A stretch of 29,621 nt of DNA from Paracoccaceae bacterium (GCA_026982515.1 JALSGY010000062.1:1-29621), one strand, 5' to 3'. Numbered from the stretch's first letter, positions 8,241-17,022 are shown. The notes: generated by a model from the sequence alone, not told the origin. Numbers and translations are program-made.

Positions 8241-8986
8241 ACCTTATCCGGGCCAGGGGGCTGAGCCTGAGATACGGCGGGCGGTTGGTGCTGGAGGATG
8301 TCGATTTCAGCATCGACAGGGGCGAGATCGTGACGATCGTCGGCCCCAACGGCTCTGGCAAGTCGACGCTTCTGCGTGCTCTTCTCGGGGCGCTGCCGCC
8401 CTCGCGGGGGGTGGTGGAGCGCCGGAAGGGGCTGCGGATCGGCTATGTGCCGCAGAAGCTGGCCATCGACGCTACCTTGCCGATGACGGTGGCGCGGTTC
8501 CTCTCTGTGCCGTTTCGCCAGCCGCCGCAAAGGCGTGCGGTTGCCTTGGCGCGGGTGGGCGCGGCGGGGCTGGAGGGGCGGCAGATGAGGGCGCTGTCCG
8601 GGGGGCAGTTCCAGCGGGTGCTGCTGGCGCGCGCGCTGCTGGCCGGGCCGGACATCCTGATCCTCGACGAGCCGACCCAGGGCCTCGACCAGCCCGGTGC
8701 GGCCGAGTTCTACCGGCTGATCGAAGAGCTGCGCCGCGAGACGGGCTGTGCGGTTCTGCTGGTCAGCCACGACCTGCACGTGGTGATGAGCGCCTCCGAC
8801 CGGGTGATCTGCCTCAACGGCCACATCTGCTGCGAGGGCTCGCCGCAGGTGGTTTCGGCCGCACCCGAGTATCGGGCCCTGTTCGGCCCCGGCACCGGCG
8901 GGGCACTGGCGCTTTACCGTCACGAGCATGACCATGACCACAATGGAGCCGGGGAGCATGCCGGAGGGGGGCGCGATGCTGGATGA
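8237..8986 (+). CDS. znuC: Zinc ABC transporter ATP-binding protein
   Basis: This 249-residue ABC ATPase powers zinc import through ZnuB. Motifs are intact: Walker A GPNGSGKST (36-44), signature LSGGQ (120-124), Walker B ILILDEP (140-146) and switch H178. A short histidine-rich tail carries H229, H231, H233, H235 and H241, which could bind zinc at the cytoplasmic face. The gene overlaps zur by 4 bases at its start and znuB by 11 bases at its end, giving a tightly coupled zur-znuC-znuB operon. The DNA encoding the tail also contains the ribosome site of znuB. Confidence 0.94.
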   Translation: MNLIRARGLSLRYGGRLVLEDVDFSIDRGEIVTIVGPNGSGKSTLLRALLGALPPSRGVVERRKGLRIGYVPQKLAIDATLPMTVARFLSVPFRQPPQRRAVALARVGAAGLEGRQMRALSGGQFQRVLLARALLAGPDILILDEPTQGLDQPGAAEFYRLIEELRRETGCAVLLVSHDLHVVMSASDRVICLNGHICCEGSPQVVSAAPEYRALFGPGTGGALALYRHEHDHDHNGAGEHAGGGRDAG

Positions 8987-9770
8987 TTTCGTGTTGCGGG
9001 CGGTGCTGGCCGGGGTGGGCCTGTCGCTGGCTACGGGGCCGCTCGGGGCATTCGTGGTCTGGCGGCGGATGGCCTATTTCGGCGATGCCATGGCCCATGC
9101 GGCGATCCTCGGGGTGGCCCTGGCGCTGGGCTTTTCCATCTCGGTTCTGGCCGGTACGCTGGTGGTGACGCTGGCGGCGGGGCTGGCGGTGGCGGGGCTC
9201 GCCAGCCGCGGCCAGGCCATGGATACGGCCCTGGGCGTGGTGGCCCACAGTGCGCTGGCTTTCGGGCTGGTGGCGGTCTCGCTCCTGCGCGGTGTCCGGG
9301 TTGATCTGGCCGCCTTCCTGTTTGGCGATATCCTCACGGTCGGCCTTGCCGAGCTGTGGCTGACCTGGGGCGGGGCGGGGCTGATCGTGGTGCTCATCGT
9401 CTGGCGGTGGGCGGCCCTGCTGACGGCTACCGTGAGCGAAGAGCTGGCCTGGTCGGCCGGGATGAACCCCAGCCGCGATCGTCTGGTGCTGATCCTGACG
9501 CTGGCGCTGGTGGTGGCGCTGGCGCTGAAGGTGGTTGGGGCGCTGCTGATCGCCGCAATGCTGATCGTGCCGGCTGCCGCGGCACGGGGCTTTTCGCGCA
9601 CCCCCGAGACCATGGCCGCACTTGCCGCCGTCTTCGGCGCGGGCGCGTCGGTGGCCGGGGTGTGGGCCTCGGTGATTGCCGACACGCCAGCGGGGCCGGG
9701 CATCGTGGTGGCAGCGACACTGATCTACCTCGTTTCAGTGCTGTTCTCGCGGTTTCGCGCCCCGGTCTGA
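8976..9770 (+). CDS. znuB: Zinc ABC transporter permease
   Basis: This protein of about 264 residues is a cluster-9 ABC-3 permease with roughly eight hydrophobic segments; it forms the zinc channel with ZnuC and ZnuA. Family hallmarks are GPLGAFVVWRRMAYFGDAMAHAA near the N-terminus and AMLIVPAAAAR near the C-terminus. I chose the ATG at 8976 because GGAGGGGG (8963-8970) lies just upstream. Earlier in-frame ATGs at 8928 and 8958 are possible but would overlap znuC further and add residues atypical of the family. No clear terminator follows; the 103 bases to the next gene contain a short T-rich stretch (about 9808-9820) after weak pairing. Confidence 0.92.
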   Translation: MLDDFVLRAVLAGVGLSLATGPLGAFVVWRRMAYFGDAMAHAAILGVALALGFSISVLAGTLVVTLAAGLAVAGLASRGQAMDTALGVVAHSALAFGLVAVSLLRGVRVDLAAFLFGDILTVGLAELWLTWGGAGLIVVLIVWRWAALLTATVSEELAWSAGMNPSRDRLVLILTLALVVALALKVVGALLIAAMLIVPAAAARGFSRTPETMAALAAVFGAGASVAGVWASVIADTPAGPGIVVAATLIYLVSVLFSRFRAPV

Positions 9771-9873
9771 GGGCCCGCCGCCCGGCAAATGCCGACTGCC
9801 ACGCGGTTTTTGTTGTTTGCGCCTCTGAGGGGTGGAATGGTGAGCCCATGAACGGCTTTGGGTGAGGCAGACC

Positions 9874-10602
9874 ATGCCGAAGGGCGACGTTCCACAAATG
9901 ACCCCAGCCTTCCACACCCGCGGCCTCACGAAGGTCTACGGAGAGGGTGCGGCCGCCGTACATGCCCTGCGCGGCGTCAATCTGGAAATTCCCGAGGGCG
10001 AGATCGTCGTGCTGCTGGGGCCGTCGGGAAGCGGCAAGTCGACGTTGCTCAACATCCTTGGCGGGCTGGACAGCGCCACCGGCGGCACGGCCTGGTTTCG
10101 CGACATGGAACTGACCGCCATGAGCGACACGGAACTCACCCGGTTTCGCCGCGATCACGTGGGCTTCGTGTTCCAGTTCTACAACCTGATGCCCAGCCTC
10201 ACGGCGTTCGAGAATGTCGAACTGGTGACCGAGATCGCGCAAAACCCCCTCAGCGCGCAAGAAGCACTGGAGCTGGTCGACCTGCATGAGCGGGTAGATC
10301 ACTTTCCCGCCCAGCTTTCGGGGGGCGAGCAGCAGCGCGTGGCGATCGCCCGCGCGGTGGCCAAGCAGCCCACGGTGCTGTTCTGCGACGAGCCCACCGG
10401 CGCGCTGGACAGCACCACCGGGCGTTCGGTTCTGAAGGTGCTGAAGGAGGTCAACGACAAGCTGGGCACCACGGTGCTGATCATCACCCACGCGGCGGCC
10501 ACTGCGGCGATGGCGCACCGGGTGATCAACTTCGCCGATGGCAACATCCGCGACGTGGTCGTCAACGAAACCCGCCTCGACCCCGAGGAGATTCACTGGT
10601 GA
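9874..10602 (+). CDS. ABC transporter ATP-binding protein (LolD/MacB type)
   Basis: This protein of about 242 residues is an ABC ATPase of the MacB/LolD/FtsE group, which drives FtsX-type permeases. Motifs are Walker A GPSGSGKST (49-57), Q-loop VFQFYNLMPSLTAFENVEL (99-117, typical of this group), signature LSGGE (148-152), Walker B VLFCDEP (168-174) and H206. The ATG at 9874 has GTGAGG upstream; an ATG at 9898 is also possible. Its stop overlaps the GTG start of the permease gene, so the two are translationally coupled. Together with the permease and the HlyD-type adaptor it forms a MacAB-like tripartite complex. The cargo is not predictable. Confidence 0.9.
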   Translation: MPKGDVPQMTPAFHTRGLTKVYGEGAAAVHALRGVNLEIPEGEIVVLLGPSGSGKSTLLNILGGLDSATGGTAWFRDMELTAMSDTELTRFRRDHVGFVFQFYNLMPSLTAFENVELVTEIAQNPLSAQEALELVDLHERVDHFPAQLSGGEQQRVAIARAVAKQPTVLFCDEPTGALDSTTGRSVLKVLKEVNDKLGTTVLIITHAAATAAMAHRVINFADGNIRDVVVNETRLDPEEIHW

Positions 10603-12962
10603 GCCCGCTGGACCGCAAACTGCTGCGCGACCTGTGGCGCATGAAGGGGCAGGCGGTGGCCATCGGGCTGGTGATCGCGGTGGGCACGATGCTGCTGATC
10701 ATGATGGATGGCCTGGTCAACATGCTCGATGAAACCCGGCAGGCCTATTACCAGCGCTACCGGCTGGCCGATGTCTTCGCACCGGTCGCTCGCGCTCCGG
10801 AACGGCTGCTGGACGATCTTGCGCATCTTCCGGGCGTGGCCGCCGCCGAGGGCCGCGTCGTCGGCGATGCCCTGATCGATGTCGAGGGGGCCGACCTGCC
10901 GGTCCGGGCGCGGGCGGTCTCGCTGCCGGCAACCGGGGCGCCGCGGCTGAACGATATCCATCTTTCGCAGGGCCGCCTGCTGAACTCCGAGCAGCCCGAT
11001 GAGGTTCTGGTGCTCGAAAGCTTCGCGCGGGCCCATGGGCTGGTGCCCGGCGATACCATTTCAGCCACCATGAACGGATCGCGCCGCACCTTCATGATCG
11101 TCGGCCTGGCGCAATCTCCGGAGTTTCTCTACACCACCGCGCCGGGAGAGTTGCTGCCCGATGACGCCCGATTTGCCGTCTTGTGGCTGAACCGGGCGGC
11201 CATGGCCGCGGCCTACGACATGAAGGGCGCCTTCAACGAGGCGCTGCTGTCGATTGGCCGGGGGGCTGACGAGAAGGCGGTGCTCAAGGCGGTGGACCGC
11301 CTGCTGGAGGCTTACGGCGGTCTGGGGGCCTACAGCCTCGCGGATCAGTTCTCGAACCGTTTCGTCAGCACCGAGATCGAAGAGCTGGGCAACACCTCGC
11401 GCAGCGTGCCACCCCTGTTCCTCGGCGTGGCGGCCTTTCTTCTGTTTATTGTCATCACACGTATGGTGCAGGCCGAGCGCGAGCAGATCGGCCTGCTGAA
11501 GGCCTTCGGATATTCCGGGGCCGAGGTCAGCCTGCATTACTTCAAGTTCGTGCTGGTCATCGCCATCGGCGGGGCGATTCTGGGCAGCCTGGCGGGAATC
11601 GTGGCCGGCCGTGCCTTCGCGGTATTCTACCAGCATTTCTTCAAGTTTCCGTTCCTCGTCTTCCGGCTGGATCCGGGAACCTTCGTGATCGGGTTCCTCG
11701 TCTCCATCGCCTCGGCCTCGGCGGGCGGTCTGCTGGTGCTGCGCCGGGTGTTCTCCCTGACCCCTGCGGTTGCCATGCGCCCGCCTGCGCCACCGGACTA
11801 TTCGCGCACCGTGCAGTTCGGCCGGGTCATGCGGCGGCTGCTCGACCAGCCCAGCCGGATGGTGTTGCGCCGGATCATGCGCCAGCCGGTGCGGATGATC
11901 GGGGCGGTTGTCGGGATTGCCGCCGGCATGGCGCTTTCGGTGGCCACGAGCGCGCTGATGGTGGCCTTCACCCAGATGCTCGACGTGACCTTCACGGTGA
12001 TCGACCGCAGCGATGCCGCGGTTGCCTTCGTGGCGCCGATGTCGGACCGGACGGTCCACGAGCTGCGCCGCATGGAGGGGGTGATCGCCGCCGAGCCGTT
12101 CCGGATCGTGCCGGTGGTTCTGCGCAACGGGCTGAACAGTTATCGCGGTTCGATCAACGGTTTTGTCGAGGAGCCGGTTCTGAACCGGGCCCTGGACAAG
12201 GACGCAAGGCCGATCTTCATGCGCAAGGACGGAATCATCCTGTCCGAGCCGCTGGCCGACATCCTTGAGGTTTCTGCCGGCGAGGTAATCACCGTCGAAG
12301 TGCGCGAGGGTCGGCGGCCGGTGCTGCAGATCCCGGTGGTGGAGATTGCGCAAAGCCTGCTCGGCTCTCCCACCTACATGGAGATTGGTGCTCTCAACCG
12401 GGCCCTGCGGGAGCCGGGCCGCATATCCGGGGCGTTCCTGCGGGTGGACGCGGCCTTCCGCAAGGAGGTCTACCGCAAGCTGAAGGACATGCCGGCGGTG
12501 GCGGGTATCAGCGAGAAGGAGGTGACGCGCGAATCGCTGGTGCGGCAGGTGAACACCGGCGCAGGCGCGACGCGCTATGTCATGGCCGCGATTGCCGCGA
12601 TCATCACCTTCGGAATCATCTACAACTCGGCGCGCATCGCCTTTGCCGAGAGGGCCCGCGACCTCGCCAGCCTGCGTGTCATCGGTTTCTCGAAAGGCGA
12701 GGCCGCCTACATCCTGCTGGGAGAGCTGGCGCTGGTTACCCTTGTGGCGCTGCCCATCGGTGCGGGGCTTGGCTACTATCTGTCCTTTGCCCTGTCCGCC
12801 GCCTACAGTACCGACCTGTATCAGGTGCCCGCGGTGTTTGCCCCTCAAAGCTACGGCAGCGCCATGGTTGCCGTCCTCTCGGCGGCGGTGGTCTCCGGAT
12901 TGCTGGTCAAGCGCGAACTGGACAGGATGGAACTGGTCTCCGCCCTGAAGACGAGGGAGTAG
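10599..12962 (+). CDS. ABC transporter permease, FtsX family
   Basis: This 787-residue membrane protein starts with GTG overlapping the ATPase stop (GTGA). It has a first membrane helix (about residues 18-38), a large extracytoplasmic domain, and an FtsX-type core with helices around residues 276-295 and 325-385. A second copy of the pattern follows: a helix near 440-460, another periplasmic domain, and helices at about 658-680, 708-735 and 750-772. This double-FtsX layout differs from the single-FtsX, four-helix MacB and is closer to the large exporter permeases that work with separate ATPases and HlyD adaptors. The inferred role is export or extraction of a hydrophobic molecule across the envelope. 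The gene after it begins 4 bases past its stop. Confidence 0.85.
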   Translation: MSPLDRKLLRDLWRMKGQAVAIGLVIAVGTMLLIMMDGLVNMLDETRQAYYQRYRLADVFAPVARAPERLLDDLAHLPGVAAAEGRVVGDALIDVEGADLPVRARAVSLPATGAPRLNDIHLSQGRLLNSEQPDEVLVLESFARAHGLVPGDTISATMNGSRRTFMIVGLAQSPEFLYTTAPGELLPDDARFAVLWLNRAAMAAAYDMKGAFNEALLSIGRGADEKAVLKAVDRLLEAYGGLGAYSLADQFSNRFVSTEIEELGNTSRSVPPLFLGVAAFLLFIVITRMVQAEREQIGLLKAFGYSGAEVSLHYFKFVLVIAIGGAILGSLAGIVAGRAFAVFYQHFFKFPFLVFRLDPGTFVIGFLVSIASASAGGLLVLRRVFSLTPAVAMRPPAPPDYSRTVQFGRVMRRLLDQPSRMVLRRIMRQPVRMIGAVVGIAAGMALSVATSALMVAFTQMLDVTFTVIDRSDAAVAFVAPMSDRTVHELRRMEGVIAAEPFRIVPVVLRNGLNSYRGSINGFVEEPVLNRALDKDARPIFMRKDGIILSEPLADILEVSAGEVITVEVREGRRPVLQIPVVEIAQSLLGSPTYMEIGALNRALREPGRISGAFLRVDAAFRKEVYRKLKDMPAVAGISEKEVTRESLVRQVNTGAGATRYVMAAIAAIITFGIIYNSARIAFAERARDLASLRVIGFSKGEAAYILLGELALVTLVALPIGAGLGYYLSFALSAAYSTDLYQVPAVFAPQSYGSAMVAVLSAAVVSGLLVKRELDRMELVSALKTRE

Positions 12963-12966
12963 CAAG

Positions 12967-14196
12967 ATGACACGACGCAGGACCCGGGCCTTTCTGATGG
13001 TGATCGTCGCCGTGCTGGTCGTGGTGGCGCTGGGCTACGCCTTCTGGCCCCGCCCCGTTCTGGTGGACATGACGGAGGTGAAGCGGGGACCGATCGTGGT
13101 GACGATCGACGAGGATGCGCGCACCCAGGTGCACAACACTTATGTTGTCTCGACCCCGATCGCAGGGCGGCTGATGCGTGTGACGCTGGAACCCGGCGAT
13201 ACGGTGGTGCAGGGTGAAACCATCGTGGCGTGGATGCTGCCGACCAACCCCGCCGCGCTGGACATCCGCACGAAGGAACAGGCGCAGGCGGCGGTGCAGG
13301 CCGCCCAGGCGGCGCTGCGGGTGGCGCAGGCCGATTACCTGCGCGCCAATGCCGATTACGAGCTGGCCCAGGAAAACTACGACCGGACGAAGCAGCTGTG
13401 GGAAAGCGATACCGTCAGCAAGGCCGCGCTCGACCGTGCCGAGCGTGAGCTTCAGGCGGCCCGTGCCGCGCTGGATACGGCCACCGCCGCGATCTCGATG
13501 CGCGCGGCCGAGCTGAAGAATGCCCAGGCACAGCTGATCGGCTTTGACGACCAGCGCCTTGCAGCCGCGCTCGGGGCCGGTCAGCTGAAGCCGATCCCGC
13601 TGAAATCGCCGGCAACCGGCACCGTCCTGCGGGTGATGCAGGAAAGCGAGACGGTGCTGCCCGCCGGCACGCCGATCATGGAGATCGGCAATATCGAGGA
13701 AGATCTGGAAGTGGTGGTGGAACTTCTCTCCACCGATGCGGTTCAGGTCAGGCCGGGCGACCGGGTGATCATCGACAAATGGGGCGGGGATGAGCCGCTT
13801 TCGGGCGTGGTGGACCGGGTAGATCCGTGGGGCTTCACCAAGTTCTCGGCGCTGGGTGTGGAGGAGCAGCGGGTCAGGGTCTATGTCCGCTTCACTGATC
13901 CGCCGCAAAGCCGGGGCCGGCTTGGGCACGGGTTCCGGGTCGAGGCGCGGATCGTGATCTGGGAAGAGGAAAACGCCGTGATCGTGCCCTCCAGCGCCTT
14001 GTTCAGGGATGCGGGAAGCTGGGCGGTTTTCGTGGTCAGCGACGGGGTCGTGGAAATCCGGCGCGTGGAGGTCGGCCAGAACAACGGGGTGACGGCGAGC
14101 ATCGCCTCGGGGCTTGAGCCGGGCGAGCGGATCGTGCTCTATCCCGGATCGGAGCTGGAGCCCGGCACCCGGGTGGCACAGCGGCAGACCGGCTGA
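12967..14196 (+). CDS. Periplasmic adaptor, HlyD/MacA type
   Basis: This 409-residue membrane fusion protein has an N-terminal anchor (FLMVIVAVLVVVALGYAFW, about 9-27). A split lipoyl/barrel-sandwich domain follows, with halves near residues 55-85 and 205-235. Between them lies a long alpha-helical hairpin rich in alanine and glutamine (about 95-200), and the C-terminal beta-barrel and membrane-proximal parts end at 409. It would link the inner-membrane ABC permease to an outer-membrane channel, and no TolC-type gene is in the window. The order ATPase-permease-adaptor is the reverse of the usual adaptor-first macAB order. It begins 4 bases after the permease stop, so one transcription unit is likely. 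Confidence 0.88.
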   Translation: MTRRRTRAFLMVIVAVLVVVALGYAFWPRPVLVDMTEVKRGPIVVTIDEDARTQVHNTYVVSTPIAGRLMRVTLEPGDTVVQGETIVAWMLPTNPAALDIRTKEQAQAAVQAAQAALRVAQADYLRANADYELAQENYDRTKQLWESDTVSKAALDRAERELQAARAALDTATAAISMRAAELKNAQAQLIGFDDQRLAAALGAGQLKPIPLKSPATGTVLRVMQESETVLPAGTPIMEIGNIEEDLEVVVELLSTDAVQVRPGDRVIIDKWGGDEPLSGVVDRVDPWGFTKFSALGVEEQRVRVYVRFTDPPQSRGRLGHGFRVEARIVIWEEENAVIVPSSALFRDAGSWAVFVVSDGVVEIRRVEVGQNNGVTASIASGLEPGERIVLYPGSELEPGTRVAQRQTG

Positions 14197-14222
14197 GCGG
14201 GCCGGAAGAAGGCAGGGAAAAC

Positions 14223-15530
14223 ATGGCTGGCACCGCAGACGCGATCATCATCGGCACCGGCGTGATCGGCACGGCGATTGCGCTGGAACTGGCGCGAAAG
14301 GGCTGGAAGACGCTTTCGCTGGAGCGCAACGGCCAGATCGGCCATGGGTCCACCGCCTCCTCCTGTGCCATAATCCGCATGCACTACTCCACGTTCGAGG
14401 GTTCCGCCACGGCCTGGGAGGGCTGGCACTACTGGCGCAACTGGGCCGATTACCTGCGCCTGCCTGCTGGCGCGCCGCTGGCGCGGTTTCGCGAAACCGG
14501 CTGCCTGGTGATGAAGACCCCGGCCAATGGCGGGCTGGCCAAGCACGTGGAAATCAGTGCCGCCCTTGGCTGCCCGTTCGAGGAATGGGGCGCGGAGGAG
14601 ATTCTGGCGCGGCTGCCCATCTACACACTTGAAAGCTACGCCCCGCCCCGGCGCCTGGATGATCCCGCCTTCGGCCAGCCCAATGGCGGACGGCTGGAGG
14701 GGGCGGTGTTCTGGCCCAATGCGGGTTACGTGAACGACCCGGCCCTGGCCGCCCGGAACCTGGCCGAGGCGGCCCGCGCCCTTGGTGCGGCCTTCCGGAC
14801 CCGCTCGGAGGTGGTGGCGATCCTGCGCCAGGGCGGACGTGTCTCGGGGGTGCGCCTGGCTTCGGGCGAGGAGATCCACGCGCCGGTGGTCCTCAACGTG
14901 GCCGGGCCGGCTTCGGCGCGAATCAATGCCATGGCCGGCGTGCTGGACGACATGACGATCCGCACCCGCCCCCTGCGCCAGGAGGTGGTGCATCTGCCCG
15001 CGCCGCAAGGGTTCGATTTCGAATCACGTGGCACGATCGTCTCTGACGGCGACATCGGCTGTTATTGCCGCCCCGAGAAGGGGAACCACATCCTGATCGG
15101 CAGCGAAGACCCGCCTTGCGACCCTCATCAGTGGGTGGAGGACGACACCGATTTCAACCGCGATTTCACCGAGCAGTGGACGACCCAGGCCATGCGCTAT
15201 GCCCAGCGCGTGCCCACGCTGGGCATTCCCAGCCGCATGCGCGGGGTGGTGGACCTCTACGATGCCTCGACCGACTGGATCCCGATCTACGACAAGTCGC
15301 AGCTGCCGGGCTTCTACATGGCCTGCGGCACCAGCGGCAACCAGTTCAAGAACGCCCCTGTTGCCGGCAAGATGATGGCTGCCCTCGTGGACTATTGCGA
15401 AAACGGCGCGGATCACGATGAAAGGCCGCTGCGCTTCACGCTCGAGCATATCGGCCAGGAGATCGACGTGGGGTTCTACTCGCGCCGCCGGCCCGTCAAC
15501 GAGGAGTCGAGCTTTTCCGTCCTTGGCTAG
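14223..15530 (+). CDS. FAD-dependent oxidoreductase, DAO family
   Basis: This 435-residue protein has the N-terminal dinucleotide-binding motif GTGVIG (11-16) followed by a conserved LELARKGWKTLSLERN stretch, and a C-terminal FAD-contact segment MACGTSGNQFKNAPVAGKM. This layout is that of the D-amino-acid oxidase/sarcosine oxidase (SoxB-like) family, which oxidises C-N bonds of small amines or amino acids using FAD. There is no signal peptide. It starts 26 bases after the adaptor gene, on the same strand, and may be co-transcribed with the exporter. No partner subunits or amine-pathway genes are adjacent, so the substrate is open. Confidence 0.85.
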   Translation: MAGTADAIIIGTGVIGTAIALELARKGWKTLSLERNGQIGHGSTASSCAIIRMHYSTFEGSATAWEGWHYWRNWADYLRLPAGAPLARFRETGCLVMKTPANGGLAKHVEISAALGCPFEEWGAEEILARLPIYTLESYAPPRRLDDPAFGQPNGGRLEGAVFWPNAGYVNDPALAARNLAEAARALGAAFRTRSEVVAILRQGGRVSGVRLASGEEIHAPVVLNVAGPASARINAMAGVLDDMTIRTRPLRQEVVHLPAPQGFDFESRGTIVSDGDIGCYCRPEKGNHILIGSEDPPCDPHQWVEDDTDFNRDFTEQWTTQAMRYAQRVPTLGIPSRMRGVVDLYDASTDWIPIYDKSQLPGFYMACGTSGNQFKNAPVAGKMMAALVDYCENGADHDERPLRFTLEHIGQEIDVGFYSRRRPVNEESSFSVLG

Positions 15531-15656
15531 ACTCAGGCTCCGTTAATCCCGCATTCACCTCGCCCGGGATGCTCCTGCACTTCGGTTGCGACGATAAGCG
15601 ACACCGATCGAGTATCGGCATGCTCCAGGCGGAAACGGATGATGGCGAAGGAGGTT

Positions 15657-15732
<76 letters not shown>

Positions 15733-15738
15733 GACCGT

Positions 15739-15763
15739 GGGCGGGCATCGGTTGCGCCCGCCC
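15739..15763. other. Hairpin just upstream of tRNA-Ala
   Basis: GGGCGGGC and GCCCGCCC pair perfectly over 8 bp with a 9-base loop, 6 bases before the 5' end of the tRNA. With the promoter suggested at 15769-15797 the hairpin would sit in the precursor leader; otherwise it could end transcription from the TIGR02300-type gene, although no T-run follows. Confidence 0.5.
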
Positions 15764-15768
15764 GCGTG

Positions 15769-15797
15769 TATCTATGGAATGGCGAAGGGCAGATCAA
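15769..15797 (-). promoter_or_regulatory. Candidate promoter of tRNA-Ala
   Basis: On the minus strand TTGATC and TAGATA are separated by 17 bases, followed by a GC-rich stretch as is common in stable-RNA promoters. The match to consensus is partial, and only spacing and position support the call. Confidence 0.35.
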
Positions 15798-15815
15798 GCC
15801 AAAAAAGAACGGGAT

Positions 15816-16151
15816 CTAGCTGTCTTCGTCATCTGCGGCGACATCGGCGATTTCCTCGAGCGGAACATCGGCATCGTCGTCGTCTTCCAGCAGGTCGTCG
15901 GCGATATCCGGGTCTGCCGCATCATCGGCGACCAGCAGATCGGCATCTTCCAGCAGCTCGTCGGCGACTTCGGTTTCGGCCTCGGGCTTCACCTCGGCCT
16001 TCTCGGGAATCGCCACCCTGGTGCGGGTATTCGCATCAACGGTCACCACCTCGCCAGTGTAGGGGCTGACGATCGGATCCCTGTTGAGGTCATAGAACCT
16101 CCGCCCCGTGGTCGGGCAGATACGCTTGACGCCCCATTCTTCCTTGGGCAT
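15816..16151 (-). CDS. TIGR02300-type small acidic protein of unknown function
   Basis: This 111-residue protein begins MPKEEWGVKRICPTTGRRFY and continues DLNRDPIVSPYTGE, matching the conserved N-terminus I recognise as the alphaproteobacterial TIGR02300 family. That N-terminal third resembles a small zinc-ribbon-like or beta fold but has only one cysteine. The rest is extremely rich in Asp, Glu and Ala (for example LLEDDDDAD) and likely disordered. The ATG at 16151 has AAAGGGG upstream; the frame continues 24 codons further without support. It is divergent from a metallopeptidase gene. The function of the family is not known to me, and the strong acidity suggests binding to a basic partner or to metal ions. 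Confidence 0.85.
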   Translation of the reverse strand: MPKEEWGVKRICPTTGRRFYDLNRDPIVSPYTGEVVTVDANTRTRVAIPEKAEVKPEAETEVADELLEDADLLVADDAADPDIADDLLEDDDDADVPLEEIADVAADDEDS

Positions 16152-16217
16152 TTGATACCCCTTTCCATCGTCCGTCATTTCAGAGAGTTGGCGCCCTGTG
16201 CCATAACCCGGCCGTGC

Positions 16218-16223
16218 TGTCAA
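16218..16223 (-). promoter_or_regulatory. Perfect -35 element, TIGR02300-type gene
   Basis: TTGACA reads on the minus strand 66 bases before the ATG of the acidic-protein gene. A TATGGC-like segment lies too close and CACAGG lies at a 17-base spacing, so the -10 is unclear. The rest of the 165-base divergent gap shows no other clear signal. Confidence 0.3.
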
Positions 16224-16316
16224 AGCCTTTCAGGCGGGGCGGCGATGTTGTTGCGGCTGGAACTCGCGCAGGGGCGCGGGCTATGATCGGCGCAGGCGGC
16301 AGGAGGGCGGAATACA

Positions 16317-17009
16317 TTGGGCGAGATCGTGCTGGAGGGGGATCCTCCCGTCACCGTCAGATTGCGCGAAAACCGCCGCGCGCGGCGCCTGTCGCTGCGG
16401 GTGTCGCATCTGGACGGGCGGGTGACGCTGTCCATGCCGCCGGGTCTGCATCGTGCCGAAGCGCTGGCCTTCCTTCGCGAAAAGGAGGGCTGGGTACGGG
16501 GCCATCTGGCCTGCCGGCACGAACCGGTGGTGCCCGGGCCCGGTGCCCGGGTGCATTTCGAGGGCGTGCCGGTGCCGGTGGTGGCCGGTGCCGGGCGCAG
16601 CGTGCGGCTGGAGGAGGGTCGGCTTGTGGTGCCGGGCAGAGCCGAGGCCGCGCCGCGCCGTCTAGGTGCCTTTATGCGGGTGGTGGCGCGCGAGCGCCTT
16701 GCCGCGGCCTGTGACCGCCATGCCGGGCGAATCGGCCGCAGCTACGGGCGGATCACCCTGCGCGATACGCGCTCGCGCTGGGGGTCGTGCACGGCGCAGG
16801 GGCGGCTGATGTTTTCATGGCGTCTGGTGATGGCGCCCCCCGAGGTGCTGGAGTACGTGGCCGCCCATGAGGTGGCCCATCTTGTGGAGCTCAACCATTC
16901 TCCGGCCTACTGGGCGGTGGTGGAAGGGCTGATGCCGGATTATCGCGAGCATCGCCAATGGCTGCGGCAAAACGGGGCAGTTCTGCATCGTTACCGGTTC
17001 GGCGATTGA
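16317..17009 (+). CDS. YgjP/DUF45-type (M48-like) zinc metallopeptidase
   Basis: This 230-residue protein carries HEVAH (184-188, in YVAAHEVAHLVELNHS), with H194 a possible third ligand, and the family RWGSC motif (154-158). Both are typical of the YgjP-like, DUF45 metallopeptidase family (M48-related, SprT-like). There is no signal peptide, so it is cytoplasmic, and the substrate of the family is not established. The start is a TTG at 16317, supported by AGGAGGG at 16301-16307; the first in-frame ATG (codon 40) would remove a conserved part. It is divergent from the TIGR02300-type gene and lies 13 bases or more ahead of the GntR gene on the same strand. Confidence 0.88.
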   Translation: MGEIVLEGDPPVTVRLRENRRARRLSLRVSHLDGRVTLSMPPGLHRAEALAFLREKEGWVRGHLACRHEPVVPGPGARVHFEGVPVPVVAGAGRSVRLEEGRLVVPGRAEAAPRRLGAFMRVVARERLAAACDRHAGRIGRSYGRITLRDTRSRWGSCTAQGRLMFSWRLVMAPPEVLEYVAAHEVAHLVELNHSPAYWAVVEGLMPDYREHRQWLRQNGAVLHRYRFGD

Positions 17010-17022
17010 CCGGGAGGCCGGT

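Noticed and set aside
9771..9873. Possible znuB terminator with a T-rich stretch near 9808-9820
   Set aside because: The only pairing before the T-rich segment is a 4-bp stem (CGGC/GCCG) set well upstream, which is too weak to call.
11061..12965. Open frame of 634 codons on the minus strand opposite the ABC permease gene
   Set aside because: It mirrors the permease gene, is rich in His, Arg and Gln, and has no recognisable family features.
15531..15656. Possible attachment site or integration remnant beside tRNA-Ala
   Set aside because: No integrase, no duplicated tRNA 3' end and no mobile-element genes were seen; the gap holds only a short CCGAT/ATCGG stem.
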